Notes: generated by a model not told the origin, from the sequence alone. A DNA stretch of 64,000 nt from Pedobacter ginsengisoli (GCF_002736205.1 NZ_CP024091.1:372001-436000), one strand, 5' to 3'; shown: positions 35,956-44,094, counted from the first letter of the stretch. A program made the numbers and translations.

Positions 35956-36006
35956 GTCGTTCAGAGTCGTTTCAAAGTCGTTAAATAGTCGTCTGAAAGT
36001 CGTTTA
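35956..36006 (-). repeat. five AGTCGTT-type repeats at 10-11 bp spacing
   Basis: GTCGT cores start at 35956, 35966, 35977, 35988 and 35999. On the minus strand, in the direction of the DUF6266 gene, the unit reads AACGACT, close to the ATGGACT unit that precedes ispE in that gene's direction. Both have GACT at the end and an 11-bp period. The surrounding 390-bp stretch (35842-36231) holds no gene that I can support, apart from this array and a GC-rich hairpin. Confidence 0.7.
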
Positions 36007-36112
36007 TTTAAGCTAGTTGAACCAGACCAAATCAGGCGTCAGTACAACGCTTATAACAATCCAAATCATTTCAGATTCAAAGTAAAACATAAAAGAAATA
36101 TTATGGCAGTCC

Positions 36113-36134
36113 CAGGGGGTCCCGGACCCCCCTG
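36113..36134. repeat. GC-rich perfect hairpin
   Basis: CAGGGGGTCC (36113-36122) and GGACCCCCCTG (36124-36134) form a strong stem with one bulged base in an otherwise AT-rich region. It is followed by AAAAAGG and is not a standard terminator. It could be an element end or a leftover recombination site. Confidence 0.55.
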
Positions 36135-36231
36135 TTAAAAAGGCTCAAAAATGCGGTCAGTTGGCTGGAATCAAAGAAATTTTTTTATTTATTTTTTTAG
36201 AAATAAGTGTTTTAACGAAATTTATTTCAAT

Positions 36232-36500
36232 TTACTCAGGCAAAAAACCAAGGATAAGCTTACCTTTATTCTGATAGTAATAAGATTGGTATTCATCACT
36301 ATACTCAATGGGGCAGTTCAATTCACGGGTCATATGATCTATGATGTCGGCAGCAAGCGAAGTTGTGATGTCGATTTTTTTGCAAGTTCCTCCAGATTTC
36401 CGGTTTTTCGTTCCGCAATCAACTTGTCAAACTGCTTACAATAAAACAACTTTTTTGATAAGCTAATTTGACTTAGCTTATTAATGGTTCTCTTTTTCAA
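36232..36500 (-). pseudogene. small HTH protein gene, frameshifted
   Basis: Two minus-strand frames join into a typical short Bacteroidota helix-turn-helix protein: FYCKQFDKLIAERKTGNLEE then LAKKIDITTSLAADIID and a SYYYQNKGKLILGFLPE end, stopping at 36232. The join falls in a run of seven T (plus strand, 36375-36381), where one base is missing for the frame to stay open. The SYYY block near the end is a marker of this family. No convincing start codon remains, so the 5' end is also decayed. The role was probably local regulation of the toxin locus. Confidence 0.6.
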
Positions 36501-36519
36501 TTTTACTCTTCTTTGTATA

Positions 36520-36803
36520 GCGTGTTCAATTTATCGAGCTGTATCTCAGGATGAGCTTAATGATATTGCTGAACATCAGGTAAATTATTTGCACCAACAA
36601 TTGAGGAAGCTGCTCAGTACGGAAAGTATAACTTTGGTCTAGATAAAATACCTAATACAGTTATTAAAGCAAATGTTCTGGCCAGTGTTATGAAAGAGGC
36701 TACTAAATTTGGAGCTGATGGAATGAGAGCTATTTCAATTCCTGCCAATCAATTACATTTGCTAAAAGTTAAACCTTTAAATCTTAGTCCATGGTTAAGG
36801 TAA
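36520..36803 (+). pseudogene. C-terminal remnant of an RHS-type polymorphic toxin
   Basis: One frame gives IYRAVSQDELNDIAEHQ, a start common to toxin domains at the ends of RHS-type proteins, where RAVS begins an ADP-ribosyltransferase-like fold. After a frameshift and probably a few lost codons, the second frame gives SGKLFAPTIEEAAQYGKYNF, then DGMRAISIPANQLHLLKVKP, to a TAA at 36801-36803. No delivery part or start codon is present. The next gene starts 13 bp before this stop, the usual spacing of a toxin and its immunity gene. The toxin-family assignment is from motif memory and is tentative. Confidence 0.55.
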
Positions 36804-37075
36804 ATGCACAAATAAAACTTTATAAAAGTGGTCGTCATACACCATTCTTTACTGGGTATAGGCCTTTATTCAATTTTATAGATGAAATGAAAACTTCAGG
36901 CAGGATTAAACTGATAGACCGAAAAGAATTTCATCCTGGGGAGGAAGGAAATGTTGAAATATTATTTTTAAACAGGAAGTATCTCGGTGATGACTTTGGT
37001 GTTGGAAAAGTATTTTTCTTTGGCGAAGGCTCTAAATTTTTAGGAGAAGGAAGGGTAGTAGAAATACTAGAATAG
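36791..37075 (+). CDS. EF-Tu domain III-like small protein, probable immunity protein
   Basis: A 94-residue protein that resembles a lone C-terminal beta-barrel of elongation factor Tu. The segment GRHTPFFTGYRPLFNF matches the strongly conserved GGRHTPFF..YRPQF block, and HPGEEGNVEI and FFFGEGSKFLGEGRVVE match later strands. It has no GTPase domain. It starts inside the end of the toxin remnant, so it is likely the immunity partner left behind. That a toxin would target EF-Tu or translation is a guess. The start ATG at 36791 keeps the overlap. Confidence 0.65.
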   Translation: MVKVNAQIKLYKSGRHTPFFTGYRPLFNFIDEMKTSGRIKLIDRKEFHPGEEGNVEILFLNRKYLGDDFGVGKVFFFGEGSKFLGEGRVVEILE

Positions 37076-37285
37076 TTATCCGTTGTTCTGTAGACTTCAA
37101 CCCTAGGTAAAAAATGTCGTCTTTATATTCCATTTGTCAACAAAAGTATTGGACAGTTATAGTAATGAAAGTCATAATCATATTTGATAATGGGAATCTT
37201 GATAATTTTGAACGATGCATAACAGCCTCATCCGGAAGTTGTATTTGTAGATTTTAATGCAGAAGGTTTATAAACAAATAGGCAG

Positions 37286-38161
37286 ATGAAAGAAATATTC
37301 GAATTTAGGGTCTATGAAAGGTATTACGATTTGTTGTCGAAGCCTAATAAAGCATTGTTTAATGGTGCCGTCTATATAATTAAAACCACTCGACAAGACC
37401 CTGTTTTTGAGGAATTACGTAAGGTTGATGAGTACGTAAGTAGTAATCTTAAAGGTATCATGTTTTCCTATACTACTATAAAGAGAGCTTATTCTGATCA
37501 GGAACTCAAGGATTCGAAACTTTTTCATTTTTGGCCGATAAAGCAATTTGGACCAACGGGAGAACAGTGTGGTACTGAGTACGACGATTCGGTTGCTTGT
37601 GATATATGTGGATCTGGAGGTAGACAAATATCACCTCTTTTTTTAGCAAAGGGTAAGATTCCTCAAAAAGATATTTCCCGCACATTCGGTGGAGAGGTAA
37701 TTGTCTCCGAAAAGTTTGTGAGGTTGTTTAAAGAAAAAAAAATGCGGGGCGCAATCTTTAAGCCTGTGTATTTTAATAAAATAATCTCAAAATTTCATCA
37801 ACTTATCCCCACATCAGAAAAATTAAACATTACTAGTTCAACAGTTGTAGGACGAAATGTATTTAACGCAATGCCTGAATATGAAAAACGCTCATCCTTA
37901 GGTGATAATCCTCGTCAAGACTATGTTTATTATAAATGCCCATTGGGGCACCTAATTGGCGGGAATCTAATTTCTGAACCCTATGTTGACGATCGTGTTA
38001 ACTTCAAGGATTATGATATCTTCGAGAGCATTCAATATTATGGTGTAAGATTGAATTTATTACGGCCAGAACCACTTTATTTCTGTTCTCCTGAGTTTAG
38101 GGAAATGGTTATAGATGAGAAATTGACAGGCTTCGATTTTCAGATTGCCCGGGTTAAATAG
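37286..38161 (+). CDS. CXXCG-motif protein, copy 1 (probable immunity protein)
   Basis: A 291-residue soluble protein of unknown function. Cys95 in EQCGTEYDDS, Cys105 and Cys108 in CDICG, then Cys218 and His222 in KCPLGH could bind one zinc ion. The pattern recalls the double-CXXCG proteins of Myxococcus, some of which are immunity proteins of Sit toxins, but the resemblance is to motif and size only. A close paralogue follows at 38394. The 210 bp upstream contain scraps such as HPEVVFVDFNAEGL before a stop at 37272, which look like the end of another lost immunity gene. Confidence 0.6.
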   Translation: MKEIFEFRVYERYYDLLSKPNKALFNGAVYIIKTTRQDPVFEELRKVDEYVSSNLKGIMFSYTTIKRAYSDQELKDSKLFHFWPIKQFGPTGEQCGTEYDDSVACDICGSGGRQISPLFLAKGKIPQKDISRTFGGEVIVSEKFVRLFKEKKMRGAIFKPVYFNKIISKFHQLIPTSEKLNITSSTVVGRNVFNAMPEYEKRSSLGDNPRQDYVYYKCPLGHLIGGNLISEPYVDDRVNFKDYDIFESIQYYGVRLNLLRPEPLYFCSPEFREMVIDEKLTGFDFQIARVK

Positions 38162-38393
38162 GTGGTTAGAATTAAAAATTCTAAGAGTATTCAGAAATTC
38201 TGTAGGAATAATTCAAAAAAAAAACATTATAGTTAGGTATCTTCTTGTTGGAATTGATGAATTTGAAGTATTGACTACTAAATTTGTCGATTCATTCAAT
38301 AGAAGGTTCAGAAAAATGGAGTTGATAGGAATCTTTGGTAAAGCCACCCATAATAACTAACAAAATATTATAATTACATTTCATAGAACATAA

Positions 38394-39275
38394 ATGAAAG
38401 AATTATTTGAATTTAGAATTTTTAAAGACAATTATCATTTATTATCCCAGCCTAACCGCGCTGTGTTCAATGGGGCTATATGGGTATTAAAGATTACAGA
38501 GGAAGATCCATTGTTTCAAGAGATAGGCAGATTAAATGAGCATTTTAAGAAAAAATTGAATGATTTATTTTATGGAATAGGATTTTGTAGTAGAAGCTAT
38601 ACCAAAAGAGAATTGGATAGCGCTGATTTACTTCACCTTTTTACAAAAAAACAATTTCAACCAGTTGGTGAAGAATGTGGAACTATCTATAACGATTCTG
38701 TGGCATGTGAAATTTGTGGCGCCTATCCTGAGCAAACAGGGCCTCTCGTCTTGAAAAGAAAAAGTATCCCTAAAAGTGATGTAGCATCTACAATTGCAGG
38801 TGAAATGGTATTTTCAGAGAAATTTGTTGATTTATTTAAGAAAAGGAACTTTAAAGGGGCAAATTTTGAGCCTGTCTTTTTCGAAGATGGTCGCTCGGAT
38901 TTTTATCAAATGAAATTTTTGACACCTGCTTTTTCAGTAGCAAAACCGACTAAAGTAGGATTGGATGTTTTTAACGATATGCCAGACTACGAAGACAGAA
39001 GCTGGTTTGATCAGCTTGGACGCGAAATTACTGAGCGTGTTCAATTCAAATGTCCAAAAGGACATTTGCTGGGAGGAAACCTGATTTCTGAGCTGTATGT
39101 TGATCGTTGTATTGATATTTTTGATTTGGACATTGCAACTACAAAGCAACTTGCAGGAACCAGAATGGGAGTCATCAGGCCTAGTGAAATCTTTCTTTGT
39201 TCCCAGTCTTTAAGACGGATGGTTGTAGATGAAAAGCTATTAGGGTTCTCTTTTGATGTTGCTCATATAAAGTAA
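38394..39275 (+). CDS. CXXCG-motif protein, copy 2 (probable immunity protein)
   Basis: A 293-residue paralogue of the preceding protein. The putative ligands are at the same positions (Cys95, Cys105, Cys108, then KCPKGH), and MKELFEFRIF, CGTIYNDSVACEICG and GHLLGGNLISE match. Clear divergence in between means the duplication is old or the copies were acquired separately. The 232-bp gap before it contains a 55-codon open stretch with no known relatives. It ends directly at the start of the WapI-like gene (stop TAA at 39273-39275, ATG at 39276), so the two are cotranscribed. Confidence 0.6.
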   Translation: MKELFEFRIFKDNYHLLSQPNRAVFNGAIWVLKITEEDPLFQEIGRLNEHFKKKLNDLFYGIGFCSRSYTKRELDSADLLHLFTKKQFQPVGEECGTIYNDSVACEICGAYPEQTGPLVLKRKSIPKSDVASTIAGEMVFSEKFVDLFKKRNFKGANFEPVFFEDGRSDFYQMKFLTPAFSVAKPTKVGLDVFNDMPDYEDRSWFDQLGREITERVQFKCPKGHLLGGNLISELYVDRCIDIFDLDIATTKQLAGTRMGVIRPSEIFLCSQSLRRMVVDEKLLGFSFDVAHIK

Positions 39276-39713
39276 ATGGCTTATGATATGATACTGAAAT
39301 CGAATGGTAATTATGTTGCAATTGAAATTAAAGATAATACAAATCGTATAAGTAATGATTACTGGGATGGGAATTGGTTAAAGTCCTTGATTAATATTCA
39401 TTGCTGTGGATTTAAAGCTAACTTTTCTACAGATCTTAGAAGCACTGATTTTAAAAGTTTTCATGAAGACCTAATAAAATTATGTAACGATCAAGTTAAG
39501 CTTATCGAGTTTAAAACTCTGGAAGAGGGATTGTATATTAAGGGACAAATGGAGGCAACGGGAAACATTTTATGGGATGTGACTGCAAAAGATATGTTTG
39601 GGAATAGCTTAACCGTCTCACTTAGTACGGATAATTTTTCGCTTAATTTACTAATTAATGAAGTAAAAGATATATTAACTCAATATCCTGTTTTGGGAGA
39701 TTCTAAAATTTAA
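39276..39713 (+). CDS. WapI/DUF6228-like immunity protein
   Basis: A 145-residue protein with the pattern of WapI and DUF6228 immunity proteins, which block tRNase-type toxins such as WapA in Bacillus. Visible are NDYWDGNWLKSLINIHCCGF, a lone FHEDLIKL helix, the GLYIKGQMEATGNILWDVTA strands and the end ILTQYPVLGD. No WapA-like toxin is present in the window. Its ATG directly abuts the upstream stop codon. Family assignment is by motif, moderately sure. Confidence 0.65.
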   Translation: MAYDMILKSNGNYVAIEIKDNTNRISNDYWDGNWLKSLINIHCCGFKANFSTDLRSTDFKSFHEDLIKLCNDQVKLIEFKTLEEGLYIKGQMEATGNILWDVTAKDMFGNSLTVSLSTDNFSLNLLINEVKDILTQYPVLGDSKI

Positions 39714-39737
39714 GCACCTTCATTTAAAATTGATAAA

Positions 39738-39878
39738 ATGAATGATAATCTGAATTATATAGTTATTGTAGCAATTGTTATTTCTGGTATTATTTGCCTG
39801 AGAATAAAAGACAAGTATAGTAAGCAATTTCCATGGAAAATATTCCAACTGAATTACGTGTTTTGGTTCCTTTGCTAA
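39738..39878 (+). CDS. possible 46-residue membrane peptide
   Basis: A short open frame from ATG at 39738 gives MNDNLNYIVIVAIVISGIIC, a clear membrane segment, then a basic LRIKDKYSKQ turn. It lies 24 bp after the WapI-like gene and overlaps the next gene by 46 bp. No family is recognised. It may be a real small membrane protein or chance. Confidence 0.35.
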   Translation: MNDNLNYIVIVAIVISGIICLRIKDKYSKQFPWKIFQLNYVFWFLC

Positions 39879-40090
39879 ATAAATGGTGCATTTCTGATGA
39901 TGTTGAAAGAGCTAGGCTGTTAGAGAAAACGTCAAAAAATAAGAAGGAAGAATTGATGAATACCGTTAATCCACTATTGCCAAAAATTAATACATTTTTA
40001 GATTCTTTTGGGGATGATCCATTAAGTGATGAAGCAATTCTTCTGGGGGATTTAGCGCAATTAGTGTGTGAACTGAATTTAGAGGAATAA
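39833..40090 (+). CDS. small acidic protein, probable member of the immunity cluster
   Basis: An 85-residue acidic, probably all-helical protein. It begins MENIPTELRVLVPLLNKWCI and contains SDDVERARLLEKTSK and a C-terminal DEAILLGDLAQLVCELNLEE. No named family is recognised. Size, acidity and position after a WapI-like gene suggest an immunity protein against a toxin now absent. It is the last gene of the accessory stretch and is convergent with the PH-domain pair, 8 bp from its stop. Confidence 0.6.
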   Translation: MENIPTELRVLVPLLNKWCISDDVERARLLEKTSKNKKEELMNTVNPLLPKINTFLDSFGDDPLSDEAILLGDLAQLVCELNLEE

Positions 40091-40097
40091 TAACTAA

Positions 40098-41633
40098 TTA
40101 CATCCAATCTTTTTTGGAAACCTCAATCTTATAAGTCCAATAGTTTACAAGGCTTTTAATATGGGTATAGTTTCCATATTTAAAGTGAATTACACCTGCT
40201 GCAGTGTGGATTATTAAATGACCCACATCTGCAGCTTTATGCCAAAAGTACTGCTTGGCCGTTATTGCCTGAATTTTATGCGGTTCAATAATCTCGTGTT
40301 CTACATCCCAAATGCCACTTCTTTTAATTATAAATTGCTCATCAACATATAATCTGTGGCGCTTAAATTCGAAATACAGCATTGTGCCTACCACTATTAT
40401 ATATGGTATAACCATAAGTAAATAGTTTTTTAACAAGGGTAGGGCATAGATACTTAACAGTGCGAATACTGATATTGGAAATACAATCCAGATCATTGTT
40501 TGCAGAAAGATGAAGCGATAGTTTGGGGCAAGCTCGGCTCCTTTGGCCGGCACATTACTAAGAATCATCTTTAAAACTTCATCACGCTCGTGTTCATCAC
40601 AGCCAGGAATTTCTATATCTGATTTTTTATTGTCTTCCTTATCTGCTGAATCAAATGAAGCTTGTTTAATTTTTATGTTCAGCAGATCGAATTTTTTCTG
40701 GAAATAGTTCTGACTGTATGCGCTTAACTGAACTTTGTTAGGAGTTAAGAGTACGTTTTTGTGTGTAAAAAGGCCAGAACTAACTGCAAGTGCCCCTTTT
40801 TGCTTAATGATCTTGAAGTTGAAATATTTTATAAATGTTCTGATAATGTTGGTTGCCAGAATGATGATTAAAGAAAATGCTACCAAAAAGCAGAGTGAGA
40901 AAATGGTAATACCCTGACTAAACATCTTTGTAAATTGTTCTCTTTCAATATCCAGCGCATCTGTATAGTCTTTAAATAATTGGAAAGCTCCAAAAATGAA
41001 ACCTGTTAATAACAATAAACTAGCTCCGTAATTGGTAGTTATGCCTATTTTGAGTAATGTATTGATGCTTAATTTAAGTAATGGGGGAGCTGATTTTATA
41101 AGCTGATCGTCGGCTTGGATATTGGTAGTCTCATTTTCTGCCAGGTCTCGGCTCAGCAATTTTTGTTTAAGAATAGTTGCTGTAGCGTGGTCTATGGCCT
41201 TAATGCTGGCTTCTTTCTTTTCGCTTCCGGCAGTGTCAATTTCCAGACTGTATACGCCAACTACTTGTTGCAATAGGTTCTGATTTATATTAACTTGTTG
41301 TATTTTATTGAGTTGAATAGTAAGTGAGGTTTTGCTGAAAATGCCACTATTTATAATGAATTCCTGTTTCTTCTCGTCCAGAAAAAAAGTGAATTTTTGG
41401 TAGCTGAAATAAGCATATAGTGCCAGAACAATGGTTAGTAAGGATAAAAAAACGATAAGGATAAGTGCAAGGTTGCCTGAGTCTTTTGATTTAACAATAA
41501 TCAGGATAAGGGGAAGTGCCAAAGCCCTTACTATATGCTGAAAACTATTGGCAAACATGATAATGATGCCTGATGCCGATTGTTTTCGTGGTGTGGAAAA
41601 ATCGTATTCCTTATTGGTTTCTGCCGTTATCAT
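40098..41633 (-). CDS. PH domain-containing membrane protein, YdbT-like
   Basis: A 511-residue integral membrane protein with three bacterial PH (bPH2, DUF304) modules. Each module follows a pair of helices: helices near 22-65, module to about 165, helices near 187-265, module to about 330, helices near 363-415, then the last module with RLYVDEQFIIKRSG and EIIEPHKIQAITAKQYFWHK. B. subtilis YdbT, with partner YdbS, has the same design and is linked to resistance to some bacteriocins. The biochemical role is unknown. The start overlaps the end of the upstream YdbS-like gene by 1 bp. Confidence 0.8.
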   Translation of the reverse strand: MITAETNKEYDFSTPRKQSASGIIIMFANSFQHIVRALALPLILIIVKSKDSGNLALILIVFLSLLTIVLALYAYFSYQKFTFFLDEKKQEFIINSGIFSKTSLTIQLNKIQQVNINQNLLQQVVGVYSLEIDTAGSEKKEASIKAIDHATATILKQKLLSRDLAENETTNIQADDQLIKSAPPLLKLSINTLLKIGITTNYGASLLLLTGFIFGAFQLFKDYTDALDIEREQFTKMFSQGITIFSLCFLVAFSLIIILATNIIRTFIKYFNFKIIKQKGALAVSSGLFTHKNVLLTPNKVQLSAYSQNYFQKKFDLLNIKIKQASFDSADKEDNKKSDIEIPGCDEHERDEVLKMILSNVPAKGAELAPNYRFIFLQTMIWIVFPISVFALLSIYALPLLKNYLLMVIPYIIVVGTMLYFEFKRHRLYVDEQFIIKRSGIWDVEHEIIEPHKIQAITAKQYFWHKAADVGHLIIHTAAGVIHFKYGNYTHIKSLVNYWTYKIEVSKKDWM

Positions 41634-42148
41634 TAATCTGCTTCATTTATTTGTTTCATGAGCAATTCCTTAATGCTTTTTGCATTGTCGATTTCAATTC
41701 CGGGGATATGTAGACTGCCTGAACTCCCTCCGGCAGTAAAAATTCTTAATTCGCCTAAACCGTATATTCTTGAAAACAAGCCTTCGTCTAAAGCAATATG
41801 CTGTATTCTGGAAAAAGGAACTATTGTGGTTGATAATGCAATGATCCCACTGGTGTAAAGAATATCTTTTTCTCTAACAGCAAATCCTCTTTTTTTAAGA
41901 CTGGTTCTGTATAAAAGAACTAATAAAAGGGCAATTACGCCATAAATACTTAGTATTGCTAATGTGTAAGATCTTGCGTCGGCACTAAAAATTAAAAGAG
42001 CTGCAATGCCAATACCCGCAAATAGTAAAAAGAGAAAGATATTTATCAATATTACATTCCAGTATTTCATGCTAAGGGAGTTAAGCTGAACTTCCTGGTA
42101 CTTTGGTAATGAACTGGTGTCTAATGTTTCATTAGTGAATTCCTGCAT
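41633..42148 (-). CDS. PH domain-containing membrane protein, YdbS-like
   Basis: A 171-residue protein with two helices (about 33-55 and 60-82) followed by a single bPH2 module. The module has ILYTSGIIALSTTIVPFSRI, the QHIALDEGLFSRIYGLGELR core and a TAGGSSGSLHIPGI strand. It is the small partner of the three-module protein downstream, with a 1-bp overlap. The pair is a conserved two-gene unit in many bacteria. No signal or ligand can be told from sequence. Confidence 0.8.
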   Translation of the reverse strand: MQEFTNETLDTSSLPKYQEVQLNSLSMKYWNVILINIFLFLLFAGIGIAALLIFSADARSYTLAILSIYGVIALLLVLLYRTSLKKRGFAVREKDILYTSGIIALSTTIVPFSRIQHIALDEGLFSRIYGLGELRIFTAGGSSGSLHIPGIEIDNAKSIKELLMKQINEAD

Positions 42149-42269
42149 ATAGCGCTTTTGATAGATTAAACGAAGTTAAGGAATTATTTCTGTTCCTATT
42201 ATTATATCAATAGTGTTAGCTATTACTTGATGTAAAGGTTTTTTTGAAATAGTTCTTGTTTAATTGTAA

Positions 42270-42343
42270 CAAGATAATTACCTTTATCTTGAGAGCGTTA
42301 ATTTAAAGGGGTAAGTCTTCGGATTTATCCCTTTTCTTTTTTT
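42270..42343 (+). ncRNA. possible small RNA or leader with two hairpins and a UUCG-loop terminator
   Basis: In a 377-bp gene-free stretch (42149-42525), CAAGATAA pairs with TTATCTTG (42270-42291). A 13-bp stem with G-U pairs and a UUCG loop (42305-42334) is followed by TCTTTTTTT. The second is a textbook terminator, yet no coding gene on the plus strand ends upstream of it (the PH-domain genes run the other way). It must therefore end a non-coding transcript or act as an attenuator for the dipeptidase gene 180 bp further on. No known RNA family was recognised. Confidence 0.45.
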
Positions 42344-42525
42344 AGCAGTATTTAAAATAAGTAATCCAAGTATAAATTAGCGTATTCTGAATACCATCAA
42401 CTGGTATAATTTAATTAGTTTTGCTAACACAAATTAAGGACTATTTTCTGTCGAAAATTGTAGAAAATCCTAGCATAAAGGTGTCTTTAAACTAACTTAA
42501 CATTAATTCGTAAAACTAATTTGTT

Positions 42526-43896
42526 ATGCAAGAAATCAAAAAATATGTTGAAGAAAACAAGCAACGCTTTTTAGATGAGTTGTTTGAATTGTTGCGCTTC
42601 CCATCGGTTAGTGCTGATCCAAAATACAAGGGAGATGTACTGAAAACTGCTGATTATGTTGCCCAAAAACTTAAAGACGCGGGTGCCGATAAAGTAGAAA
42701 TCTGTGAAACTGCCGGTTATCCAATCGTTTACGGAGAGAAAATTGTTGACGAAAGTCTCCCTACGGTATTAATTTACGGGCACTATGATGTGCAGCCTGC
42801 AGATCCGTTGGAATTATGGAAAACGCCTCCGTTTGAACCTACTGTACGCGATGGTAAAATCTACGCTCGCGGTGCTTGTGATGATAAAGGCCAGTTTTAT
42901 ATGCATGTAAAGGCTTTTGAATTGATGATGAAAACGAACACACTTGCATGTAACGTGAAATTCATGATAGAGGGCGAGGAAGAAGTTGGTTCTGCAAATC
43001 TTGGCATCTTTGTAAATGCTAATAAAGAACGTTTAAAAGCTGATGTGGTATTGATTTCTGATACTTCAATGATCAGTATGGAAAACCCGTCAATTGAAAC
43101 AGGCTTGCGCGGTTTGGCTTATATGGAGGTTGAAGTTGTTGGTCCGAATCGCGATTTGCACTCCGGCGTATATGGTGGTGCGGTAGCAAACCCAATTACT
43201 ATATTGTGTAAAATGATTGCTTCGTTACATGACGAAAACAATCACATTACCATACCTGCTTTTTATGATAAAGTAATTGAACTTACAGATGCAGAGAAAA
43301 CAGCTTTAAATGCTGCTCCATTTGATTTGAAAGAGTATAAAGAAGACCTGGATATTGCAGCTGAATGGGGAGAGAAGGGTTACTCGACATTAGAACGTAC
43401 CGGAACAAGACCAACTTTAGAGGTAAACGGAATTTGGGGTGGCTATATAGGAGAGGGTGCTAAAACTGTACTTCCTTCAAAAGCTAATGCTAAAATTTCT
43501 ATGCGTTTAGTGCCTAATCAAAGTTCTGATGAAATTGCTGAGATTTTCACTAAGCATTTTGAGTCTATAGCACCTGATTATGTTAAAGTTAAAGTTACTG
43601 CGCATCATGGTGGTGAGCCGGTAGTAACACCTACTGATAGTGTAGCTTATCGTGCTGCTGAGCAGGCTATTGTTGATTCTTTTGGTAAAAAGCCTATTCC
43701 TACACGTGGTGGCGGAAGTATTCCTATTGTTGCTTTGTTTGAAAGTGCTTTAGGTATTAAATCTGTGCTTTTTGGTTTTGGTTTGGATAGCGATGCGCTG
43801 CACTCGCCAAATGAAAAGTATGATATTTATAATTACTATAAAGGAATTGAAACATTGCCTTTGTTCCATAAATATTTTGCGGAATTGAGTAAATAG
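42526..43896 (+). CDS. M20 family dipeptidase
   Basis: A 456-residue zinc exopeptidase of the M20 (carnosinase/CNDP-like) family, probably a cytosolic dipeptidase. No signal peptide is present. The di-zinc site motifs GHYDVQPADP, GACDDKGQFYMH and EGEEEVGS appear in order in the first 170 residues, followed by the dimerisation lid (about 205-360, DLHSGVYGG at its start) and then the C-terminal catalytic part with RGGGSIPI and a terminal zinc-binding HSPNE. It stands alone. Specificity cannot be read. Confidence 0.9.
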   Translation: MQEIKKYVEENKQRFLDELFELLRFPSVSADPKYKGDVLKTADYVAQKLKDAGADKVEICETAGYPIVYGEKIVDESLPTVLIYGHYDVQPADPLELWKTPPFEPTVRDGKIYARGACDDKGQFYMHVKAFELMMKTNTLACNVKFMIEGEEEVGSANLGIFVNANKERLKADVVLISDTSMISMENPSIETGLRGLAYMEVEVVGPNRDLHSGVYGGAVANPITILCKMIASLHDENNHITIPAFYDKVIELTDAEKTALNAAPFDLKEYKEDLDIAAEWGEKGYSTLERTGTRPTLEVNGIWGGYIGEGAKTVLPSKANAKISMRLVPNQSSDEIAEIFTKHFESIAPDYVKVKVTAHHGGEPVVTPTDSVAYRAAEQAIVDSFGKKPIPTRGGGSIPIVALFESALGIKSVLFGFGLDSDALHSPNEKYDIYNYYKGIETLPLFHKYFAELSK

Positions 43897-43909
43897 GTTC
43901 GGCATTTTT

Positions 43910-43990
43910 AATAAAAACACCAATATTCCTTTTCTCCTCGGATTTAGAAATAAAATCCGCATGTCGATCAGGAACATTGGTGTTTTTATT
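43910..43990. terminator. nested inverted repeat, likely bidirectional terminator
   Basis: An outer stem pairs 43910-43929 with 43971-43990 (ATAAAAACACCAAT against ATTGGTGTTTTTAT, one bulge near the inner end). It encloses a second stem, CGGATTT with AAATCCG (43939-43959). The T-rich outer end makes a terminator for the dipeptidase gene likely. The two-storey structure is larger than needed for that alone. Confidence 0.6.
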
Positions 43991-44065
43991 TTATAGTGTG
44001 CTATTATAATTATTATTAATTGAGTTAGTATTTCAGCATATTATTGTATTGGAAATAATTTAATG

Positions 44066-44094
44066 TTGAGCCTTTAAATACTTTTGTATTTTTG
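44066..44094 (+). promoter_or_regulatory. promoter boxes before the GH25 gene
   Basis: TTG at 44066-44068 is followed after 18 nt by TATTTTTG at 44087-44094, a full TAnnTTTG match; another match, TACTTTTG, lies at 44079-44086. Because these boxes end 8 bp before the ATG at 44102, the TTG at 44084 is more likely promoter than start codon. Confidence 0.45.

Noticed and set aside
36151..36444. Plus-strand 97-codon frame
   Set aside because: The minus strand here encodes a recognisable frameshifted HTH protein; the plus frame is aromatic-rich shadow.
37165..37257. 30-codon frame MKVIIIFDNGN before the first CXXCG gene
   Set aside because: Too short and unmatched. The nearby HPEVVFVDFNAEGL stretch in another frame hints at a lost immunity gene, but not enough for a feature.
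38145..38360. 71-codon frame between the CXXCG genes
   Set aside because: It begins inside the first paralogue and has no known relatives or ribosome-binding site. It may be a scrap of another lost gene, but I cannot support a call.
42526..42528. TAATTTG just before the dipeptidase ATG as a promoter
   Set aside because: It is 2 bp from the start codon and lacks a -33 box at the right spacing.
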